Source: Lachnospiraceae bacterium (lineage in GTDB: Bacteria; Bacillota; Clostridia; Lachnospirales; Lachnospiraceae). From it: DNA of 64,000 bases. The notes beneath the pieces are model-generated. The model was given only the letters and a program-made list of their open reading frames with translations. It did no database searches and was not told the origin of the DNA. A program made the translations under genes and the position numbers. Of this stretch, positions 1 through 9,041 are shown in pieces (position 1 is the stretch's first letter; every line of letters starts with the position of its first letter). The stretch is taken from NCBI GenBank assembly GCA_017465845.1, contig JAFTVH010000109.1, forward strand, positions 62,001-126,000. The letters are read 5' to 3'.

Positions 1-1146
1 AAAATAGCTTCTATCACCGGAGTAAAGCCTCACAGCACATATAGTATGCCTAAAATCATGTGGATGAAGCGCAACAGGCCTGAAATTTATAAACAGGCAA
101 GACATGCATTCCTGATAGAAGACCTGGTGGTGTATCATCTTACCGGAAAGGCACAGATTGACTATTCTCTGGCAGCCAGGACCATGGCATTTGATATCGT
201 GAATCTTACCTGGAGTGAGGAGATTTTTGCACAGGCAGGTGTGGACATGGGACTGATGTCCCGGCCGGTTCCCACAGGAACTGTGGCAGGAACGGTTTTG
301 CCCCAAATTGCCCGGTTGACAGGGATTTCGGAAACTGCGCAGGTAGTTTCCATCAGCCATGATCAGATGTCAGCTGCCATAGGTGCAGGTATCTTTAATT
401 CTGATGTGGCTGTAGACGGTGCCGGAACTGTGGAATGTGTCACACCGGTATATGACGGCTTGCCGGATATGGACGTTATGTATCAGGGGAATTATGCAGT
501 GGTACCCTATGTGATTCCCGGAAAATATGTGTGCTATGCCTTTTCCTACACCGGTGGTGCCCTGATTCAGTGGTGTGTGGATACCCTTGCGAAAAAGGAA
601 AAAGAGCTTGCTGCACAGGAGGGAAAATCAGTCAACGAATTTTTGGAAGGAACGGTTGCGGAGCCATCCGGACTTCTGGTTCTTCCACATTTTGCAGGAG
701 CAGCCACTCCTTATATGGATGCCGGTTCCAAAGGAGCTATTCTGGGACTGACGGCAGGTACTACGGTAAGCGATATTTACCGGGGCTGCATGGAAGGGGT
801 CGTTTACGAGATGATGGTCAATCTGGAGTGTCTGAAAGACTCCGGTATCCGTTTTCAAATGCTTCATGCCACCGGCGGCGGAGCCAAGTCAGCCGTCTGG
901 ATGCAGATGAAAGCAGACGTTTTGAACATGCCCATTACGGAACTGAAGACTGTGGATGCCGGAACCGTAGGCAGTGCCATGCTGACAGGTATTGCAACAG
1001 GCTGCTTTACAGATCTGGCAGATGCAGCTGCTCACATGGTAGAAAAGAAAAAAGTGTACTACCCGGATAGTGACAGACACAACAATTATATGGTAATATA
1101 TGATCGATACAAAAAGCTATATGAGGCAGTCAGGCCGCTGGTGTAG
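1..1146 (+). CDS. FGGY-family sugar kinase, C-terminal part (cut by window edge)
   Basis: The reading frame is open from the first base, so the start lies upstream; 381 residues are visible, against about 500 for a full FGGY kinase (xylulokinase, gluconokinase, glycerokinase relatives). The N-terminal half of the first FGGY domain is missing. The visible part has the SHDQMSAA motif (about residues 119-126) holding the likely catalytic aspartate, and the second FGGY domain with GAGTVE, FAGAATPYMD and the ATP-binding ATGGGAKSAVW near residue 290. The family phosphorylates a sugar or polyol with ATP in the cytoplasm. A mutarotase-like gene follows 32 bases downstream, so the two probably form a sugar-use operon. 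The substrate cannot be read from the sequence. Confidence 0.85.
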   Translation, partial: KIASITGVKPHSTYSMPKIMWMKRNRPEIYKQARHAFLIEDLVVYHLTGKAQIDYSLAARTMAFDIVNLTWSEEIFAQAGVDMGLMSRPVPTGTVAGTVLPQIARLTGISETAQVVSISHDQMSAAIGAGIFNSDVAVDGAGTVECVTPVYDGLPDMDVMYQGNYAVVPYVIPGKYVCYAFSYTGGALIQWCVDTLAKKEKELAAQEGKSVNEFLEGTVAEPSGLLVLPHFAGAATPYMDAGSKGAILGLTAGTTVSDIYRGCMEGVVYEMMVNLECLKDSGIRFQMLHATGGGAKSAVWMQMKADVLNMPITELKTVDAGTVGSAMLTGIATGCFTDLADAAAHMVEKKKVYYPDSDRHNNYMVIYDRYKKLYEAVRPLV

Positions 1147-1178
1147 TAAATCGCAGAGAGCTTAAGGAGGAAAAGAAC

Positions 1179-2147
1179 ATGAGAAATCCATACATTGGAC
1201 ATGATTCCCAGGTCTATGGAATCGAAGAACACAGACTGGTAGGAGGAAAAGGCGACGGTATGCGTCTGCTTGAGGTAAATAACGGTAAAGGGCTGGAACT
1301 TACTGTATCCTTAGACCGTGCATGTGATATTTCCCGACTGAGATACCGCGGCATCAATATGTCCTACTTCTCACCCTGTGGCTATGTTGCACCGGCTTAT
1401 TATGAGTCTAAAGGTACAGACTGGCTGAAATCCTTCACAGCAGGCTTCCTTACCACTTGCGGTCTCCAGGCAGTAGGTTCCCCCTGTACTGATGAAGGGG
1501 AGGAGCTGCCCCTGCACGGCTCCATTGCTAATACCCCTGCCGAGCAGGCTTACTGGTTTGAAGATGAGGATGCGCTGGTGGTACGTGCAGTGGTGCCTGA
1601 TGAAGTGATCTTTGCAAGAAAGCTTCGCCTGATCAGGGAGCTTCGTGTCAGTCTGAAAGAAAATGAATTTACCATTATCGACACCATCGAAAATACAGGC
1701 GACACCACCCAGCCCTTTGAAATCCTGTATCATATGAATATGGGCTATCCGCTGCTGGATGAGGACAGTGTGATAGAGATTCCGGCTGTGTCCGTAACGC
1801 CACGGGATGATCATGCTGCAGAGGATATTGAGAACTGGATGAACATGATAAAACCTCAGGCCGGTTACGTGGAAAGATGCTACTACCATAAATTTGAGGA
1901 TCAGGGAAAAGCTTCCATCTTCCAGCCGAAACTGGGTCAGGGTTTGGAAATCAGCTTTGATGCAAAGGAACTGGATGCTTTCGTGGAATGGAAGATGATG
2001 GGTGTGAGAGATTATGTTCTGGGGCTGGAATGTGGCAACTGCTATCCGGACGGCAGGGATGTGATGAGACGTACCGGGATGCTGAAATTCCTGGAGCCGG
2101 GGGAAAGCAAGACTTATGTGGTGAAGGTGAAGATGCTTCAAAAGTAA
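1179..2147 (+). CDS. DUF4432-type aldose 1-epimerase (mutarotase) family protein
   Basis: A 322-residue cytoplasmic protein with the layout of DUF4432, a galactose-mutarotase-like beta-sandwich family: an early SLDRACDISRLRYRG strand, the LHGSIANTPAE segment with a conserved histidine near residue 114, and YHMNMGYPLLDE near residue 185. Family members interconvert sugar anomers or bind sugars, and often sit beside sugar kinases. Here the gene follows the FGGY kinase directly and has a good ribosome binding site (aaggagg), so it probably prepares or equilibrates that kinase's sugar. The specific sugar is unknown. No signal peptide is present. Confidence 0.8.
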   Translation: MRNPYIGHDSQVYGIEEHRLVGGKGDGMRLLEVNNGKGLELTVSLDRACDISRLRYRGINMSYFSPCGYVAPAYYESKGTDWLKSFTAGFLTTCGLQAVGSPCTDEGEELPLHGSIANTPAEQAYWFEDEDALVVRAVVPDEVIFARKLRLIRELRVSLKENEFTIIDTIENTGDTTQPFEILYHMNMGYPLLDEDSVIEIPAVSVTPRDDHAAEDIENWMNMIKPQAGYVERCYYHKFEDQGKASIFQPKLGQGLEISFDAKELDAFVEWKMMGVRDYVLGLECGNCYPDGRDVMRRTGMLKFLEPGESKTYVVKVKMLQK

Positions 2148-2187
2148 TGGTGTACAAGGAAAGGGATTGAATAATTAAAGTATGTGA

Positions 2188-2246
2188 AAGGCTTCTCGTG
2201 AGGACTGTCCTGTGAATTAGAAGGAAACAGCTCGGGAGAGGCCTTC
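2188..2246 (+). terminator. Imperfect hairpin after the kinase/mutarotase operon
   Basis: An imperfect inverted repeat (aaggcttctcgtgag against ctcgggagaggcctt) lies just after the mutarotase gene and before the ATPase gene. It lacks a clear T run, so it could be a weak terminator or simply a structured intergenic element. Confidence 0.4.
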
Positions 2247-2359
2247 ATATTTACAGAAAGTAAATTTTTGTAAAGAGCATTGCAGAATGGATCAAAATGT
2301 AGTAGAGTTATGGTATATCGAGAGTAAAACCGTGGAATATCATTGGTGAGGAGAATACT

Positions 2360-3685
2360 ATGGAGTATACGATTCATGTAGAACAGTTCGGAAAGATAAA
2401 GAAAGCTGATATTAGGGTTGCCCCTTTGACACTTTTTGTAGGGGATAATAACAGCGGAAAAAGTTACCTTTTATCTTTGGTATGGGCATTTCAGACATGG
2501 GATATGCATTCGCTGATGTTTCGGGGAATGGAAAATATAGAAGAGTATGGGGAATTATCATCGAAGATTGGTGCTTTAATAAATGATGAAAGCATGGAAC
2601 TGCAGATATCCTCAGATGAATTTATTGTTGTACTGAATACTTTGCTGCAGAAAAACAAAGATAACCTGGTTAAAAATGTGTTTAACAGTGATTCTATTTC
2701 TATAGAAAAACTATCTGTTTCGGTGGATAGAGATAGTACGTTTGATATTCGGAGAGTGGCGGAGAATGCTTTTGCAATAGCGGAGAAAAAGACTGATGAG
2801 CAGGATGCGGTTAAAAGAGCAAAAGTTGAAATTTCAAATAAAACGATAAAAGATTTGGGGGTAAAGAGAATCATTGAGAGTATCTTGAGTGTGATATTGT
2901 TAAACGGAAATTATAATTCTATTTATTTCCCAGCTGCGAGGACGGGATTCGTTTTAGCAAAGGATGCAATAAATAAAGCTGCACGTAAAAATGTATTTGA
3001 TACAACGGACTATGATAATAATAGAGGAAATATCGAGCCATTCACTAAGCCGATAATGAATTTCCTGGACAGTATGAATATGCCTGTATTACATGACGAG
3101 GCAAGTATAAGCAGGCGAAAGTTGCTGGACTGGATTCAAAAACAGATGTCGCACGGAAAAGTTGATTATCGGGATGCTGTAAGTCGAAATATAGAATATT
3201 ATCCTGAAGGCATGGAAGGCGGTTTGCCCTTACGAACTGTTTCGGCGGTAGTAACAGAATTGACCCCATTGATGATTCTCTTACAGTATCAAAAGAACGT
3301 TACTTCCATTTGTTATGAAGAGCCTGAAATGTGTCTGCATCCGCAGCTTCAATTAAAGATGGCAATGTTGTTGGTAAAATTGGTGCGGTCAGGAATCCAT
3401 ATTGTGGCTACTACCCATAGTGATATTATGTTGCAACATATCAATAATGCATGTACGTTAAATTCGTTAGGTAAACCGAAAGAGCTATTGACCAGGTTAG
3501 ACATGGCAGAAGAGGATTGTATAGCGGTAAAAGATGTAGCGGTATATCAGTTTGAAGATAGGGGGAATTATTCTGAAGTAAGAGAATTGGAGGCAACTGA
3601 AAAAGGATTTAATGTTCCTACATTTAAAGATGCATTACAGGATATATTAAATCAGACATCAGAGATTTACTCATTTGAAGAGTAG
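2360..3685 (+). CDS. ABC/OLD-like AAA ATPase (AAA_15/AAA_21 type)
   Basis: A 441-residue ATPase of the SMC/RecF/OLD-like group. Residues 28-35 form the Walker A motif GDNNSGKS. A signature-like GGLPLRTVSA comes near residue 290, Walker B with double acid (ICYEEPEMCLHP) near 317-328, and the switch-histidine motif VATTHSD near 353-359. There is no long coiled coil and no TOPRIM domain, so it is not a full OLD nuclease. It is followed after 9 bases by a small gene with a nuclease-like signature, and the pair is visibly AT-richer than its neighbours, suggesting horizontal acquisition. Such ATPases often work with a partner nuclease in phage-defence units, but that role here is inference. Confidence 0.75.
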   Translation: MEYTIHVEQFGKIKKADIRVAPLTLFVGDNNSGKSYLLSLVWAFQTWDMHSLMFRGMENIEEYGELSSKIGALINDESMELQISSDEFIVVLNTLLQKNKDNLVKNVFNSDSISIEKLSVSVDRDSTFDIRRVAENAFAIAEKKTDEQDAVKRAKVEISNKTIKDLGVKRIIESILSVILLNGNYNSIYFPAARTGFVLAKDAINKAARKNVFDTTDYDNNRGNIEPFTKPIMNFLDSMNMPVLHDEASISRRKLLDWIQKQMSHGKVDYRDAVSRNIEYYPEGMEGGLPLRTVSAVVTELTPLMILLQYQKNVTSICYEEPEMCLHPQLQLKMAMLLVKLVRSGIHIVATTHSDIMLQHINNACTLNSLGKPKELLTRLDMAEEDCIAVKDVAVYQFEDRGNYSEVRELEATEKGFNVPTFKDALQDILNQTSEIYSFEE

Positions 3686-3694
3686 GAGGGGAAG

Positions 3695-4303
3695 ATGCTT
3701 TCAGCACACATCGATGAGAAATTAAAAATGTTCTCGGATGAAAAATACAAATTGGCCGGTAAGGATACGACAGTTCAAATTAAGGAAAAGAACGAAAGTG
3801 GTCGTGTTGTTTTACAATGCAGTGTCGAGAATGATACATTGATTTTTGATACACCAGAGAAAAATACGCTAACCTATTTAGACGGAGAGAAAAGGGGAGC
3901 AAAAGCGTGCGCGGATGCTTTTATTTTCACACAGACAGAATCAACTGATATATGTAAACTGCACATAATAGAATTTAAAAAGAGTATCAATACGTCAACA
4001 TTGGATAAGACAAAATGGCAATTGATAATGGGATTTTATAATGCCAGAGCATTGGCGGGATTTCTGGGGATAAGTATTAAAGAAACCTGCTTTTACTCAG
4101 GATATCGAATAGATGAGATTACAGAAGAAAAGCAAGCCAGTTTAATCCAACTTCGAGCTAGCAATTGTGAGGAAGCAATACATAAAATGAAGGATTGGAA
4201 AGAAGGGAAATGTAGACTTAAAATAGACGGAGAAGAGAGATGTTATCCGCATGAAAAGATTAAGTTAGATGAAAATGGATATGGAGAACTTTATTTGAAA
4301 TAA
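3695..4303 (+). CDS. Hypothetical protein with PD-(D/E)xK-like signature, partner of the ATPase
   Basis: A 202-residue soluble protein that I do not recognise by name. It carries an arrangement typical of PD-(D/E)xK nucleases: Asp74 in ACADAFIF, then Glu93-Phe94-Lys95 at the end of a hydrophobic strand (LHIIEFKKS), and a helix with Gln109 (KWQLIMGFYNAR) like the QxxxY helix of RecB-type nucleases. This is pattern reading, not a database match. It starts 9 bases after the ATPase stop with a strong aggagggg ribosome binding site, so the two are co-transcribed and probably co-translated in fixed ratio. An alternative is a non-catalytic adaptor. Confidence 0.55.
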   Translation: MLSAHIDEKLKMFSDEKYKLAGKDTTVQIKEKNESGRVVLQCSVENDTLIFDTPEKNTLTYLDGEKRGAKACADAFIFTQTESTDICKLHIIEFKKSINTSTLDKTKWQLIMGFYNARALAGFLGISIKETCFYSGYRIDEITEEKQASLIQLRASNCEEAIHKMKDWKEGKCRLKIDGEERCYPHEKIKLDENGYGELYLK

Positions 4304-4324
4304 TGAACAAAAGGAGGGACTTCC

Positions 4325-4687
4325 ATGAGATTCAAAACCAACACAACCATAGCAATCCCTGAAGAGCAGCTGCAGGCCGACTACGCTGCCGCCCAAAAAC
4401 AGGAAAAGTTAAAATTAGGTGAGAAGTGTCTGTATATTGCCCATACATTATATACAGAATATATGCCATACGAAGCAATCGAACGTGCATACCGCAGGGT
4501 GGAGGATGTGCGCGGCAAGCTGTGCTGTGGCGTGATTACCTATGAAATCCATCATCTGGTGATGGTAATTGACGGTAAGGAAGTGACGGTTCTTCTGGAG
4601 TCCAAAGATGCCGCGCAGAAAGCGCTGGAGCAAATTGCTGACAAGAATCCCAAAGCGCCGATTGGGTATCATGAAAAGGAAAAGTAA
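4325..4687 (+). CDS. Conserved hypothetical protein at the head of the MoxR/VWA operon
   Basis: A 120-residue soluble protein with an alpha/beta pattern (YEIHHLVMVIDGKEVTVLLE in the middle) and a charged end. I cannot assign a function. A strong aaaggaggg site precedes it and the next gene begins 2 bases after its stop, so it belongs to the VWA/MoxR operon. The start of this operon marks a return to the GC content of the rest of the window after the AT-rich pair upstream. Confidence 0.6.
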   Translation: MRFKTNTTIAIPEEQLQADYAAAQKQEKLKLGEKCLYIAHTLYTEYMPYEAIERAYRRVEDVRGKLCCGVITYEIHHLVMVIDGKEVTVLLESKDAAQKALEQIADKNPKAPIGYHEKEK

Positions 4688-4689
4688 GC

Positions 4690-6018
4690 ATGCAGGAGCA
4701 GACCGGAAAATCACAGCCCGATAAGACACAGGATGACAAAATAAATAAGCTGGCAGACCAGGTGCTGTCTCTTTCCAGGGACAACATCCTGGTTTCTTTG
4801 CGTTTCCTGGATATGGCGCTGGCACAGTTAAAACGGCAGCCCGGAAAGGGAAGCGGCTGTATGGCAACGGATGGGGCAGTAATTTATTACGATCCTGTCT
4901 ATGTACTGAAGGAATATCAGGAAGAGCCCAGACGCGTGACAAGGTGTTATCTTCATATACTTTTGCACTGTATTTTTTACCATAGCTTTCAATATGATAA
5001 AGTAGAGGGAGACCTGTGGGATCTGGCGACGGATATCGCGGTGGAAAATACGGTGATGGAGCTTGGACTGAATGCCGTCATGCTGCCGCAGGACAGTGAG
5101 GCACAGCGGAAGCTGGCGGTACTTAAGGAGGATGCAGGCGGGCTGACTGCGGAGAAGCTGTATCGTTATTTTAAGCACAATCCCATCACACCGGGAGAAC
5201 GTCAGGAACTGATCAGACTTTTTCAGAAGGATATCCATACGCTGTGGAAGCCGCAGGAGGAACTGGTGGTCACGCAAGAACAGTGGAAGAAGATCAGTGA
5301 ACGGATCAAGGCGGATCTGAAATCTTTTACCAGAAATAAAAAAGGGGCGGAAAGCCTGACGAAGAACCTGGAGGAAGCTACCAGGGACAGGTACGATTAC
5401 AGCGATATCTTAAAACGTTTTACCGTAATGGGAGAGGATATTACGGTAAATGACGATGAGTTTGACTATATTTATTATACCTATGGACTTGAGTATTACG
5501 GGAATCTTCCGCTGGTGGAACCGCTGGAGTACCGGGAAGCTCATAAGGTGAAGGAGTTTGTGATAGCCATCGATACTTCGGCTTCCTGCAGAGGGCCGGT
5601 GGTCAGAGGCTTTTTGAATAAGACCTATTCTATTTTGAAAAGTACGGAGAATTTTTTCCATAAAATAAATGTGCACATCATACAGTGTGACAATGAGATT
5701 CAGAGCGATACCAAAGTGACGAATGATGAGGAATTTGAAACATTTATGAAATACGGCAAGCTGTCGGGCTTTGGGGCCACAGATTTCAGGCCGGTGTTTG
5801 AGTATGTGGAGCAGCTGAGAAGTCAGGGAGAGTTCGAGAATCTGAAAGGGCTCATCTATTTTACGGACGGATATGGAATCTATCCGGAGAGGATGCCGGA
5901 TTATGATGTGATCTTTGCGTTCTTAAATGAGGATGAGAACAGGGCGCCGGTGCCGCCATGGAGCCTTAAGGTGGTATTGGATGGTGACGAACTGGAAGAA
6001 GAGGAGAAGCGTGGATGA
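4690..6018 (+). CDS. VWA-like protein with metallopeptidase-like N-domain (DUF2201 type)
   Basis: A 442-residue protein with the two-part structure of the DUF2201 family. The N-terminal part has an HILLHCIFYH helix near residue 88 (HxxxH, as in a putative zinc peptidase). The C-terminal VWA-like domain carries the metal-ion-dependent adhesion motif DTSAS near residue 294, a later GATDF (the MIDAS threonine region) and TDGYG. There is no glutamate in the HExxH position, so peptidase activity is doubtful. Its last four bases overlap the start of the MoxR gene (ATGA), so translation is coupled; the family knowledge is that MoxR ATPases work with VWA proteins as chaperone-like complexes that insert metals or remodel targets. 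Confidence 0.8.
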   Translation: MQEQTGKSQPDKTQDDKINKLADQVLSLSRDNILVSLRFLDMALAQLKRQPGKGSGCMATDGAVIYYDPVYVLKEYQEEPRRVTRCYLHILLHCIFYHSFQYDKVEGDLWDLATDIAVENTVMELGLNAVMLPQDSEAQRKLAVLKEDAGGLTAEKLYRYFKHNPITPGERQELIRLFQKDIHTLWKPQEELVVTQEQWKKISERIKADLKSFTRNKKGAESLTKNLEEATRDRYDYSDILKRFTVMGEDITVNDDEFDYIYYTYGLEYYGNLPLVEPLEYREAHKVKEFVIAIDTSASCRGPVVRGFLNKTYSILKSTENFFHKINVHIIQCDNEIQSDTKVTNDEEFETFMKYGKLSGFGATDFRPVFEYVEQLRSQGEFENLKGLIYFTDGYGIYPERMPDYDVIFAFLNEDENRAPVPPWSLKVVLDGDELEEEEKRG

Positions 6019-7547
6019 ATATCAAGCAGGCAAAAGAATATATCAAAAATTCGGTGAATCTGTATCTGAAGAAAGATGAGTTCGGAGAGTACCGGATTCC
6101 GGTGGTGCGCCAGCGTCCTATTTTTCTGTTGGGAGCACCGGGTATCGGTAAGACGGCTATTATGGAGCAGATTGCTCAGGAGCTGGGAATTGCGCTGGTG
6201 TCCTATTCCATGACCCACCACACCCGTCAGTCGGCATTGGGACTTCCCTTTATTACCCATAAAATCTACGGTGGGCAGGAATACGATGTATCAGAATACA
6301 CCATGAGCGAAATCATTGCATCCATCTATGAGACCATGGAGGAAAGCGGCATCAAAGAGGGAATCCTTTTCCTGGATGAAATCAACTGTGTGTCGGAGAC
6401 ACTGGCGCCGTCCATGCTGCAGTTTTTGCAGTATAAAATCTTCGGCAGGCACAGAGTTCCGGATGGCTGGGTGATTGTGACAGCCGGTAATCCGCCGGAG
6501 TATAACAAATCGGTGCGGGAATTCGATGTGGTAACCTATGACAGACTGAAGGTATTGGAGGTGGAGCCGGACTACCGTATCTGGAAAGAATATGCTCAGG
6601 AAAAGCGGCTGCACAATGCCATTATCAGTTATCTGGATCTGAAAAAAGAACATTTCTACTATATGGAGATGACCACCAGAGGGCGCAGCTATGTGACAGC
6701 CAGAGGCTGGGAGGACTTGTCCCAGATTCTTTACCTTTATGAGGAAGAGCAGTTGAAGGTGGAGGAGAGCCTGGTAGGACAGTATCTTCGCAATGAGAAG
6801 GTAGTGAAAGAGTTTACTGCTTACTATGATTTGTACAATAAATATAAGAAAGATTACCGGATTGAGGAAATCTTAAGCGGTCATGCACCGGTACAGGCCA
6901 TCGCAAAGGCTAAGACAGCAGCATTTGATGAGAGGCTTTCCCTTCTGGGGATGTTGCTTGACCGGGTGCAGGCGGATATGAAAGATATCTGCGACCAGGC
7001 TGCGTATCTGTCTGATGTAAGAGCGCCTCTTAAGGCGGTAAAGACTGCGGTGGAAGGCGGTGCAGCAGATGCGGGATTTGGTGTGTCCCAGGTGATCTCT
7101 CTGCTGGACAAGCAGACGGAAGGACGTATGAAGCTGCTTGGTTCTCTGCAGAAGGCCGGTTCTCTGTCCGATGCAGACCGTATCAGACATAAGAAAGTCA
7201 TAACTTTCCTGACGGAGGGAAAGAAAGTGATATATACTGGAGAAATCGAAGATGCGGCAGCTGCTTTCGGGGTATTAAAGGAGCGCTTTGAAACTCAGGT
7301 ATCCCGGATGCGTAAAGAGACGGAGAAGGTGAAGCAGGAACTTCATGCGCTGTTTGTATTTGCTGAGGAAGCCTTTGCTCAGGGCAATGAAATGCTGATC
7401 CTGGTGACGGAACTCACGGTCAATGCTGCAAGTGCCCGGTTCATTGCCTCTTTCGGAAGTCCCGATTATCAAAAGCATAATCAGGAACTGATGCTGACAG
7501 AGAGACAGGACGACATCAAAGCGCAGATTGCAGAACTGATGCTCTAG
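6015..7547 (+). CDS. MoxR-type AAA+ ATPase
   Basis: A 510-residue AAA+ ATPase. Walker A is GAPGIGKT (residues 40-47), Walker B is ILFLDEIN (about 116-123), and sensor-type AGNPPEYNKSVREFD follows near 155-170. The first 250 residues are the ATPase core; the rest is a long helical region. The N-terminal layout matches MoxR ATPases that partner VWA proteins, and the gene overlaps the VWA gene by four bases. The pair probably forms a cytoplasmic chaperone-like machine; the target is unknown. The downstream LRR gene begins 10 bases after the stop and is likely in the same transcript. Confidence 0.85.
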   Translation: MNIKQAKEYIKNSVNLYLKKDEFGEYRIPVVRQRPIFLLGAPGIGKTAIMEQIAQELGIALVSYSMTHHTRQSALGLPFITHKIYGGQEYDVSEYTMSEIIASIYETMEESGIKEGILFLDEINCVSETLAPSMLQFLQYKIFGRHRVPDGWVIVTAGNPPEYNKSVREFDVVTYDRLKVLEVEPDYRIWKEYAQEKRLHNAIISYLDLKKEHFYYMEMTTRGRSYVTARGWEDLSQILYLYEEEQLKVEESLVGQYLRNEKVVKEFTAYYDLYNKYKKDYRIEEILSGHAPVQAIAKAKTAAFDERLSLLGMLLDRVQADMKDICDQAAYLSDVRAPLKAVKTAVEGGAADAGFGVSQVISLLDKQTEGRMKLLGSLQKAGSLSDADRIRHKKVITFLTEGKKVIYTGEIEDAAAAFGVLKERFETQVSRMRKETEKVKQELHALFVFAEEAFAQGNEMLILVTELTVNAASARFIASFGSPDYQKHNQELMLTERQDDIKAQIAELML

Positions 7548-7557
7548 GAGGTGTATC

Positions 7558-8535
7558 ATGGCAGCGCAGAAAGAATTGAAAATGATGCAGGGCAGTCTGT
7601 ACTATGAGATTCATTCGACCAAAGAGGGCAGGAGAGAAGTGGCAGTGACGGGAGCGGATAGCTTTGTCAGTGAGCTTGTGATTCCGGATAGGATAGAAGC
7701 TTGTCCGGTGACTGTGATCGGAAAAAAGGCTTTTCTGAGCAGAAAGCAGCTTCGAAAGATTGTTTTACCGGATACCATAAAGGAACTGGGAGATTGGGCG
7801 TTTGCCTATTGCAGTGCAATGGAGCAGGTGATATTGCCAAGGCAAGAAATCGTGTTTGGCAGAGCTCTCTTTATGGAATGCGGGAAGCTTAAAAAGCTGT
7901 CGGTTAGGAGTGAAACAGAAGCAGAAGCCACCGGGGATACAGAAGAGCTTCTGGCAGCAGCCGTCACCGTGTTGGATGCTTACTATCTGTTTGACCCGGT
8001 ACAGGTTGGGAAAAGAGAATGGCTGGGAAAATGGGATGCCAGGCTGATTTCTTATCTGCATGCGGACGACCATGAAGGCTATTCGAAACAGGTGCTTTGC
8101 GGCGAAGAAGATTACGGAAGTACTGACCTGGAGGCCTTTTTGAGCAATAAGAGAAAAGGAAAAGTACGGATGTGCTTCTTGAGACTGATTAATTCTAAGG
8201 AGTTGCCGGAGCAGCTGCGCCTGGAACTGGTTGCTTACCTGATTGCTCATACTGCCCGGAAAACAGAGACAGATCAAAATAGAGAGAGCATGAGAGGTCA
8301 TTCCGGGACAAGATATGGTGAAGAAGCCTGGGAGGTAGTATTGACAGAATTTGGCCATGAGCGCAGATATTATGAAACCTTTGCGCAGCTGGGATGTTTG
8401 ACGGAAGAAAATTTTGACAGGATAATTGAGGATGTGGGAGAGGATTATCCGGAAATGAAGGCGTATTTTCTGAAGGTGAAAGAACAGCAGATTGGATATA
8501 CGGATTTCTTTGAGGAACTTTCGTTGGATTTATAA
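7558..8535 (+). CDS. Leucine-rich-repeat (BspA-like) protein of the MoxR/VWA operon
   Basis: A 325-residue protein whose N-terminal third has BspA/LRR_5-like repeats (VIGKKAFLSRKQLRKIVLP, IKELGDWAFAYCSAMEQVIL, FGRALFMECGKLKKLSV, about residues 43-115). The rest is helical without a recognised domain. There is no signal peptide, so unlike most BspA-type LRR proteins it should be cytoplasmic. Its place directly behind moxR with an aggaggtg site makes it a candidate substrate or adaptor of the ATPase. Two paired terminator arms follow. Confidence 0.65.
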   Translation: MAAQKELKMMQGSLYYEIHSTKEGRREVAVTGADSFVSELVIPDRIEACPVTVIGKKAFLSRKQLRKIVLPDTIKELGDWAFAYCSAMEQVILPRQEIVFGRALFMECGKLKKLSVRSETEAEATGDTEELLAAAVTVLDAYYLFDPVQVGKREWLGKWDARLISYLHADDHEGYSKQVLCGEEDYGSTDLEAFLSNKRKGKVRMCFLRLINSKELPEQLRLELVAYLIAHTARKTETDQNRESMRGHSGTRYGEEAWEVVLTEFGHERRYYETFAQLGCLTEENFDRIIEDVGEDYPEMKAYFLKVKEQQIGYTDFFEELSLDL

Positions 8536-8555
8536 ATGGCTTTATCAGATATCTT

Positions 8556-8602
8556 AAAAAACAGGGCAATCGGTTATGATTTTACCGACTGTCCTGTTTT
8601 TG
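8556..8602 (+). terminator. Rho-independent terminator of the MoxR/VWA operon
   Basis: An 18-base arm beginning aaaaacagggcaatcggt pairs with accgactgtcctgttttt across a short loop with one mismatch, flanked by A and T runs, so it can work in both directions. Confidence 0.85.
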
Positions 8603-8644
8603 CGCATTATAGTGCAATACATATAAGGAAAAGTATAAGCATCA

Positions 8645-8788
8645 TTATTTGGTCATAGGAATATGATGAACGATTCTGCGGTACAGTTTCCAGAGAATGA
8701 CGCCGGGAAAGCTGATGGTAAGATAAAGTGTTGCAAGTCCTCCGGAAATACCTCCGATTAATGCGATAATCAAAATACCAAGATTCAT
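8645..8788 (-). CDS. 47-residue small membrane protein
   Basis: A short gene read on the minus strand, 47 residues beginning MNLGILIIALIGGISGGLA. One hydrophobic, glycine-rich transmembrane segment (about residues 3-33) is followed by a basic tail (KLYRRIVHH). An aagggag ribosome binding site lies 8 bases before the ATG. It faces the MoxR/VWA operon terminator. I do not recognise the family; candidates include a small membrane regulator or a type I toxin-like peptide. The start, ribosome site and amino acid composition all argue that it is real. Confidence 0.6.
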   Translation of the reverse strand: MNLGILIIALIGGISGGLATLYLTISFPGVILWKLYRRIVHHIPMTK

Positions 8789-9041
8789 TTGAGTAACTCC
8801 CTTCTTTTTAGGTTCCATGTATGGCCGAACTGCAGCATAGTATATCGTCGCCGGACAGTATTTTTTGCTTCTTACATCATAAAGAGTTTGTCGAAAAAAG
8901 GGAATGGTTTTTTGGCAACCTTAACAAGAATTTGGCAAAATGTTAACAAAGTCTTAACGAGACGAGGTGGGAGAGGGAGTCAGGTGGACGAAAAGGTAAC
9001 AAATTTGAACGGAAAAGGAACATTATGCAGGGTTGCGGAAG
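8789..9041. other. Intergenic stretch upstream of UDPGP
   Basis: Between the small minus-strand gene and the UDPGP promoter. It contains two similar segments (ttggcaaccttaacaag and ttggcaaaatgttaacaaag, about 8910-8951) that could be a protein-binding repeat. I see no gene: the open frame on the plus strand has no ribosome site and no protein-like composition. Confidence 0.4.

Noticed and set aside
1371..2141. 256-codon open frame on the minus strand
   Set aside because: It is the complement of the mutarotase gene, has no ribosome site and a histidine/leucine-rich, non-protein-like composition.
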